64,000 nt of DNA. Origin: JANLTX01 sp049840835 (GTDB lineage: Bacteria; Armatimonadota; Armatimonadia; Armatimonadales; Armatimonadaceae). Shown here in pieces: positions 59,065 through 64,000 of the stretch. The stretch lies in NCBI GenBank assembly GCA_049840835.1, contig JASGJG010000003.1, positions 744,001-808,000 of the forward strand, given 5' to 3'. Both the position numbers and the translations under genes were made by a program. A model generated the notes under the pieces. It was not told where the DNA came from. It worked only from the letters and a program-made list of their open reading frames with translations, and did not search any database. Position 1 is the stretch's first letter, and the number at the start of each line of letters is the position of its first letter.

Positions 59065-61720
59065 CTGGTCAGCGCATCCAGCAGCATATGAATCTCAGCG
59101 GCCTCAGTGTAATGCAGCCCCGGTTCGTGTGCCAGAGCGCGGTCCCGCTCCCCATCTACGATGCGCAGCAGCAGGGGAATAAGCGGGTTCCAGGTGGGGC
59201 TGCTGGCAGGTAGCTCTTCTAATAGAGTCTTGAGCTGGTCTGGTGGTGGCAACTGGTTTTCGGGGGTGCTGTGGCCCAGTAGAGAGGCGGTCACTTGCTG
59301 GCAGAGTCGGCCTGTCTGGGTATGGTTCTCGCCACCCTGGCGACGGTATTCCAGGTAGAGTTCCAGGGCTTGCTGGCGGGCTTCTGCGGCGGCCTGGGCG
59401 TTGCCTTCAGCTTTCTCTATTTGGTGAAGAATGCTCCAGGTTGTCCACGGCTGGGCGGCAAGGCCAAAGGATTTCCCGCATTCCAGGGCTTTGTAAGCTT
59501 CCTCTCTTGCCTCTGTGTAGGCCTAGTAGTCTCAAAGCACTTGCCAGGTTATTTCGAGTTCCACCTTCCTTTGCGCTATCACCGAGTTTGATATATCTAT
59601 CCGCCGCTTGCCTAAAAAAGGGGATGGCTCCTTCTAAGCGATCTGTCTGCTGGTACAGTAGACCGAGTTGATTGAGTGTGAGTGCTTGGCCTGCTATATC
59701 TCCTTCTTGTGTTCTAATAGTAAGTGATTTCACATAGGCATCCTCAGAAGCCAGGGCATTCCTCGCCTCCATATGCACAGTACCTATCAGCTCCCAGGAT
59801 ATTGCTACAGAGCCAGATTCTTCCAGGTCTGTAAAGGTTTGCAGCGCTTCCTGGTAGGCTTGCAGCGCCTCAGTGAATCGGCGCTGACGGAGGCGTACGG
59901 AGCCTAACCGACCGCTTCCTACAGCAACAGACCGAGCGTCACCGAGCAGTTTATTACGTTCTATGGCGGTTTCGTAAAGGGTAGCTGCCTGGTCTAGCCT
60001 GCCCAGGGCAGTCAGGCAATCCGCCTGCTCATACAGGCATGTGGAGGCCATGTTTGCTGCCTCACTACCTGGCCTTCGGCGCTCCACTTCCTCGAAGCGC
60101 TGCTCTGCTTCTCTCAGGTACGTCAGGGCTTCCTGCGGTCTACTACCATGCTTTAGAATGCGCCCCAGTACAGCATGTGCCATTGCCAGGTCGTAGTCAG
60201 CATCCGGGTAGGCTTGTTCCCCTGCTTGCTGCGCTCTCTCCAGCAACCGAGTTGCACCTGTAAACGCTTCTTGTAGCTGCGCTGCTCGAAGCTGCTGCTG
60301 AATTCGGGAACTCTGTGCCGTGAAAGCAGCATGACTCCAGGTTTCGCTTCCCAATGCTTTTTCCGCTCGGTCTCTCGCTTGGGAGATTCGCGCCATGACA
60401 CGCGGCTTGCCAAGATCACGTACCATGCCATGCAGAGAGGTTGCTAAATCTATCGTCGCGGTTGGATCACCGTTTGTCTCTACCTGCTCCAGCAGAGCTA
60501 CCAGACCCGGAAGCTCTAAAAGGGTCAGGGTTGCCGCAAGCTGAGCATCCTGGCTCGATTGCTGATACAGGAACTCCACATACGAAAGCATCGCTGCCTG
60601 CCAGCGCGCCGCCAGCACCTCTAGCTCTGCCGCCTCCAGGCCCGCCCGCAGGTAGGGGCAGAGCGCCGGGTTCAGGTGCAGAAAAGCGTAGGCTCCCACT
60701 GTTGCCAGACCGGTTTCCTGCAGGTCACCGGCAAGACTGCGTTCCTCCTTATGCTCCCAGCCCATCATCAATCGTAGTACTTCAGGATGTGCGCCGCCGT
60801 GGAAGGGGGCGAGGGCTTTTACTCGGTCCTGGTTTTCGGGAGACAGCCGCTTTAGAGACAGCGCCACGCTGGCGAAGAGGGATTTTTCGCGTGACTTCGG
60901 GAACTCTTGCTGCATCTGCTCCATGAGCGGAATCAGTAGCTCGCGGGTTTTGACCACCCCCAGGCTCCTCAGGTGCGGGGCCAGCAGAGAGAGCGTGCGG
61001 GCGTGGCCCTGCACGGCGTCTACCAGCTCCTCGATCTCCTCGCGCCGAGCGCGGGCCAGGTCGCTGCCGGGGTCTACCGAGACCGGGCCGCTCTGTAGCA
61101 CGCGCTCCACGAAACGTACGGCATCTGGTTTGGCGAGCCGGGTCAGGCGCAGGTAGGGGGCGGCGAACGGCTCTGGCAGGGCTTCGCGGCTGGTGAAGAC
61201 CAGGCGGGTAGCGCCGATGTTCATCAGGCGCTGGCAGAGGGTGAGTACCTTGCCCAGCGCCTCGCGGGCATCGGCCTGAAGCGCGGGGTCGGCTTTTATA
61301 TAGGGAGGGAGCAGCAGAGACTCTAAGTTATCGAAGACCAGCAGGGCGCGGCTCTCACGCAGGGCACGCTCGATAGGGAGCAGGGCGGCCTCCACGCCAC
61401 CCAGGGCGGTCACGCTGAAGTTGCTTTCTACAAGCCTGCTTGCCCAGTGAGTCCAGCACGGCTTCTGTGGGGTTGGCCTCGAAGCCCTCCACGCACACGA
61501 ACGCGGCGCGGGTCATGCGGTGGGAGCGGAGCAGCCAGCGGGCCAATTCACAGGCCAGAGCGGTCTTGCCTTCACCGCCCTCACCCACGATTACGGCCCA
61601 GCGCTCCTGGTGCAGCAGGCGCTCCAGGGTCAGAAGCTCCTTGCTGCGCCCGATGAAGCGGGTAGGGGGTTCGGCAGGCACGGCTCCCTGGCGGGCGGTC
61701 TTCGTGCTTCTTCCTCTTCC
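59046..61720 (-). pseudogene. STAND NTPase (NB-ARC-like) plus TPR part of the TIR-CHAT gene, split by three frameshifts
   Basis: This is the continuation of 61630-63435. After a shift near 61700 the sequence reads RFIGRSKELLTLERLLHQE, Walker A VGEGGEGKTAL and a following V-C-V-E-G-F. A second shift near 61420-61440 is followed by RALLVFDNLESLLLP (Walker B) and RLVFTSREALP (sensor). From about residue 300 on there are at least six tetratricopeptide repeats (EEVERRRPGSEAANMASTCL, LDQAATLYETAIERNKLLGD, R-F-T-E-A-L-Q-A-Y-Q-E-A-L). A third shift near 59525 leads to TEAREEAYKALECGKSFGLA and the end at 59046. The full gene would be about 1,460 residues: TIR-CHAT-STAND-TPR. This is typical for sensing and signal-dependent activation. 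Decayed gene or unpolished sequence. Confidence 0.75.
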
Positions 61721-63435
61721 AGGGCGCGGGTGGGGATGGTGCGGGTGAAGAGCTGAGGGTCGTACTCTTCCTGGTACAGCACGGGCACGAACCAGTCTTG
61801 CAGGCGCAGGGGACCGGTGAAGGTGTCTGACCGAAATGCGTCTTCGGCAAGGTAGCGCTGCCCCGCCAGCATGGCTTCACCAACCCGGCTGCCCTCGGCC
61901 AGGGCTTTGTAGAACGCTTCTACGAACCGGGCGGTGGTGGGCACGAGTACGGAGTGGGTCATGGCGACCACGGACCCGATGCCCGCTTGCAACAGCGCGG
62001 AGGCCACGGAGCCGGAGGCTTTATCCCCCTGCGCCCCCTGGCAGGCGTCTAAAAAGATCAGTGGAATGCGGAAGCCGCGCAGGTCCGCGCTCAGGCGGTC
62101 CGTGTAGATCGTCTCGTGGCCCCGCTTTACCAGCTTCTCCGCATCCTGCGGACTCTCGAAGCAGAGACCGCCCAACCCACTCTCTTTGGAGTACACCCCA
62201 TGCCCATCGAAATGCACCACATGATACGGGGTATGGGCATCACTGGCGCGCTTGAGCTCCTGAAGCATCGCCGGAAATGTGGCGGGTTCCAGCACCGTGA
62301 GCGTCACCAGCCCCGGCAGCTTCTCGGTAGCCTGCACCAGCGGCTCGGCGCTGGCACGGTGGTCCAGGTAGGCGCAAGCATCATCGTCCGGGCGGGCGCA
62401 GACCAGCAGAATCCGTATGGGCAGGCTGAGCCGCATGGCATCCTGCCGGGTGGTGGTGGGCAGGCGGCGGCGCACCCGAATGGGCTTCGCGCCCTGAAAG
62501 AGGAAACCCTTGTCATTGTGCAGTAGCTCCCAGGGCAGCGCCAGCAGCCGAGTGCCCACCTCTTGTGCCTGCAGCCTCCGCTCGGCTGGCTCGCCGCGCA
62601 GCACCCGGTCGTCTATCTGAACCGAGAACCGACGAGCCGCGCCCCCTTCCGCCTGGCTCCAGCCCAGCAACACCTCTTCTACCTCATCTACCGCCAGCAC
62701 CTCGCGGTAGAGCGCCTTGCCCCACTCGGCAAGGTCGGTCTCCACTTGTTGCACGCGCTTCTCTACGAACCCACCGGGCCAGCGGGCATAGTCCTCTAAG
62801 TACCAGCGCAGATCGTCTAGCTCGATAGCCTCGATAGGCGCGCGAAATGGAAAGAGGGCAGACTCCACTTTCGACATCTGTCGGTCGGCGGGGCTGTGGA
62901 TCAGCTTCGCCACGGCATGCGGCCTCTCACCCTCGAAAGTTAGTTGAGAGAGCAGTAGAACCAGTTCCTCTATCGGTGGGAGTGGGGCAACTCCGTCGCC
63001 CCCCGTCGCCACAGAGGGTAGTGCCTGCCCCAGTGCCTCGCGTATTTTGGGCAGTGCCTCTTCCACTCCCCCAGCCCCGGAGCGCAGGGAAACATAAAGC
63101 GGCTCCCCCGGAAAAAAGGCCTTGAACGCGCCAAGTTTCGCGTCATCCACAGTGAGCGGCACGATAGGGAAGGCGACCTTACCGCGCCGGTCCTGAACCT
63201 CCAGAGCGATTTTTAGCTCACGGGTGACCCAGTCCGACTGCAGCGCATCTGGGGTTACAAAGAGCAGGAAAGCACCTGATTGCTCTATGGCCTGCCGAAT
63301 CTCGGTATCCAGAATATCCCCGCCGACCAGCTCACGCGCGTCTATCCAAGCCTCTTCTCCCAGCTCCGAGAGAGACTTGCGCACCGCTTCTACGAGCGGC
63401 TTGTCAGGATCCGCGTGTGACAGGAAGACCTTCAT
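61630..63435 (-). CDS. TIR-CHAT protein (N-terminal effector half of a STAND protein)
   Basis: The first intact frame has 601 residues. Residues 1-135 are a TIR domain: MKVFLSHADPDKPLVEAV, A-I-E-Q-S-G-A-F-L-L-F-V-T-P, and SDWVTRELKIALE with the conserved Glu expected for NAD+ cleavage. Residues about 300-560 are a CHAT caspase-like domain: LLALPWELLHNDKGFLFQ, catalytic His in HVVHFDGHGVY and Cys in LIFLDACQGAQG. The last 35 residues are out of frame with the STAND part. Carrying both an NADase-type and a protease-type effector on one chain is unusual. The start is one base after the hydrolase stop (63437), so both are on one mRNA. Confidence 0.85.
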   Translation of the reverse strand: MKVFLSHADPDKPLVEAVRKSLSELGEEAWIDARELVGGDILDTEIRQAIEQSGAFLLFVTPDALQSDWVTRELKIALEVQDRRGKVAFPIVPLTVDDAKLGAFKAFFPGEPLYVSLRSGAGGVEEALPKIREALGQALPSVATGGDGVAPLPPIEELVLLLSQLTFEGERPHAVAKLIHSPADRQMSKVESALFPFRAPIEAIELDDLRWYLEDYARWPGGFVEKRVQQVETDLAEWGKALYREVLAVDEVEEVLLGWSQAEGGAARRFSVQIDDRVLRGEPAERRLQAQEVGTRLLALPWELLHNDKGFLFQGAKPIRVRRRLPTTTRQDAMRLSLPIRILLVCARPDDDACAYLDHRASAEPLVQATEKLPGLVTLTVLEPATFPAMLQELKRASDAHTPYHVVHFDGHGVYSKESGLGGLCFESPQDAEKLVKRGHETIYTDRLSADLRGFRIPLIFLDACQGAQGDKASGSVASALLQAGIGSVVAMTHSVLVPTTARFVEAFYKALAEGSRVGEAMLAGQRYLAEDAFRSDTFTGPLRLQDWFVPVLYQEEYDPQLFTRTIPTRALEEEEARRPPAREPCLPNPLPASSGAARSF

Positions 63436-63436
63436 T

Positions 63437-64000
63437 TTATTTTTTTATCTTCCAGAACGAGTGGCCATCCGCGGTGGTGGCTGTTACTCTCAGACGCGAC
63501 TGAGGGGGCGTGTTGGTATTGATCAGGTCATAGATGTCTTGTAGAAGCGCCTCTGCCTGCGCGAAGTAGCCATGCCCCAGAAAATCGATGTTGAAGTCCG
63601 GCACAGCGATAGTATCGACCCCGGCTACCACAGTGTAGGGTTCGAAGTAGCCCGCTCGTGGTGCGCTGTGCAGCCGCGACGATAGATAGACGGGCAAGTC
63701 TCCTCTGGAGGCGTAGAGAGTCGCTCGGTCCGCATGCTGGTGGTAGAGCGCAGCCATCTCCACAAAGACATCGCGATCTACATCGGGCGCGGCCAGAATT
63801 ATCTGCCCGAACCGTACTTTCAAGCCCGCACTCTGGTGAATGCGCTGAATCGCCCCCAGCAGTCCCCGGTTCCCCATGCTGTGCGCGATCACATGCACCT
63901 TCTCCACACCGGCGGCCTGGCACTCGGCGGCGAACTCGATGAGGAACTCGGTGATCAGGCGCTCACTGGCCTCTATGGTCGCCTCATCGGCCAGATAACT
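63437..64000 (-). CDS. DUF900-type alpha/beta hydrolase (cut by window end)
   Basis: 188 codons visible, continuing beyond 64000. The visible start of the frame at the window edge reads S-Y-L-A-D-E-A-T-I-E-A-S, followed by VHVIAHSMGNRGLLGAI with the nucleophile Ser in H-S-M-G. AAPDVDRDVFVEM carries the likely acid, and D-F-L-G-H-G-Y-F the likely His. Together this is the DUF900 (EsV-1-like) hydrolase pattern. It acts on unknown esters or lipids, or has a non-enzymatic role. The TIR-CHAT gene starts one base after its stop, so they are cotranscribed. It is the counterpart, at a second locus, of the hydrolase at 25827-27086. Confidence 0.82.
   Translation of the reverse strand, partial: SYLADEATIEASERLITEFLIEFAAECQAAGVEKVHVIAHSMGNRGLLGAIQRIHQSAGLKVRFGQIILAAPDVDRDVFVEMAALYHQHADRATLYASRGDLPVYLSSRLHSAPRAGYFEPYTVVAGVDTIAVPDFNIDFLGHGYFAQAEALLQDIYDLINTNTPPQSRLRVTATTADGHSFWKIKK

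Noticed and set aside
1..64000. tRNA, rRNA and CRISPR features
   Set aside because: I looked for T-loop consensus (GGTTCRAATCC), rRNA motifs and regularly spaced direct repeats and saw none; a dedicated scan would settle this.

Overview
The window is a bacterial chromosome segment, most likely from Armatimonadota. The evidence is indirect: type II prepilin-like proteins with a C-terminal H-X9-DG motif, four PEP-CTERM exosortase substrates, fairly GC-rich coding DNA with AT-rich intergenic patches, and many short secreted proteins with no obvious family. Planctomycetota and Verrucomicrobiota share some of these traits, so the phylum call is an inference. No rRNA gene, tRNA gene or CRISPR array was seen.

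Layout. 1-3.1 kb: tail of a GNAT acetyltransferase, a HupE/UreJ-type membrane protein, and the first copy of a duplicated three-gene cassette (1515-3077). 3.5-6.6 kb: small genes and three consecutive NarL-type response regulators with no kinase beside them. 6.6-10.4 kb: two copies of a 143-146 nt structured RNA-like element, an ArsR-type regulator, a PEP-CTERM protein and the second copy of the cassette (8644-10083). 10.4-19.0 kb: an H-X9-DG prepilin, a frameshifted serine hydrolase, a TonB-C-like secreted protein, an HD hydrolase, and two paralogous STN-like secreted proteins, one of them broken. 19.2-29.2 kb: a PQQ-type sugar dehydrogenase lipoprotein, a PEP-CTERM protein, the operon of greatest interest (alpha/beta hydrolase, caspase-like protease, and a 950-aa membrane protein ending in a prepilin), and a DUF4382/DUF5666-type lipoprotein. 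29.3-35.6 kb: small membrane and secreted proteins and a zinc alcohol dehydrogenase. 35.6-39.6 kb: a universal stress protein and an NAD(P)-binding protein that share an identical 22-bp upstream element, then a P1B-type metal ATPase. 40.1-42.6 kb: an arsenic operon (arsR, arsI-like, arsC, aquaporin). 42.6-54.4 kb: NUDIX hydrolase, secreted and hydrolase genes, an Ohr/OhrR pair, an ankyrin protein, two PEP-CTERM proteins and small membrane proteins.

54.5-64.0 kb looks like an accessory or defence region. It has a very AT-rich pair of membrane protein genes, a decayed small gene, three translationally coupled phage-type replication genes, a 30-bp inverted repeat, and a large TIR-CHAT-STAND-TPR gene. 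That gene lies directly downstream of a DUF900-type alpha/beta hydrolase that runs off the window.

Two themes stand out. First, an alpha/beta hydrolase is coupled to a caspase-fold protease at two unrelated loci (24772-27086 and 61630-64000), which suggests linked effector modules. Second, at least eight genes carry apparent single-base frameshifts or nonsense codons. Either the assembly has residual indel errors or the accessory genes are decaying, so these genes are annotated over their full reconstructed extent.
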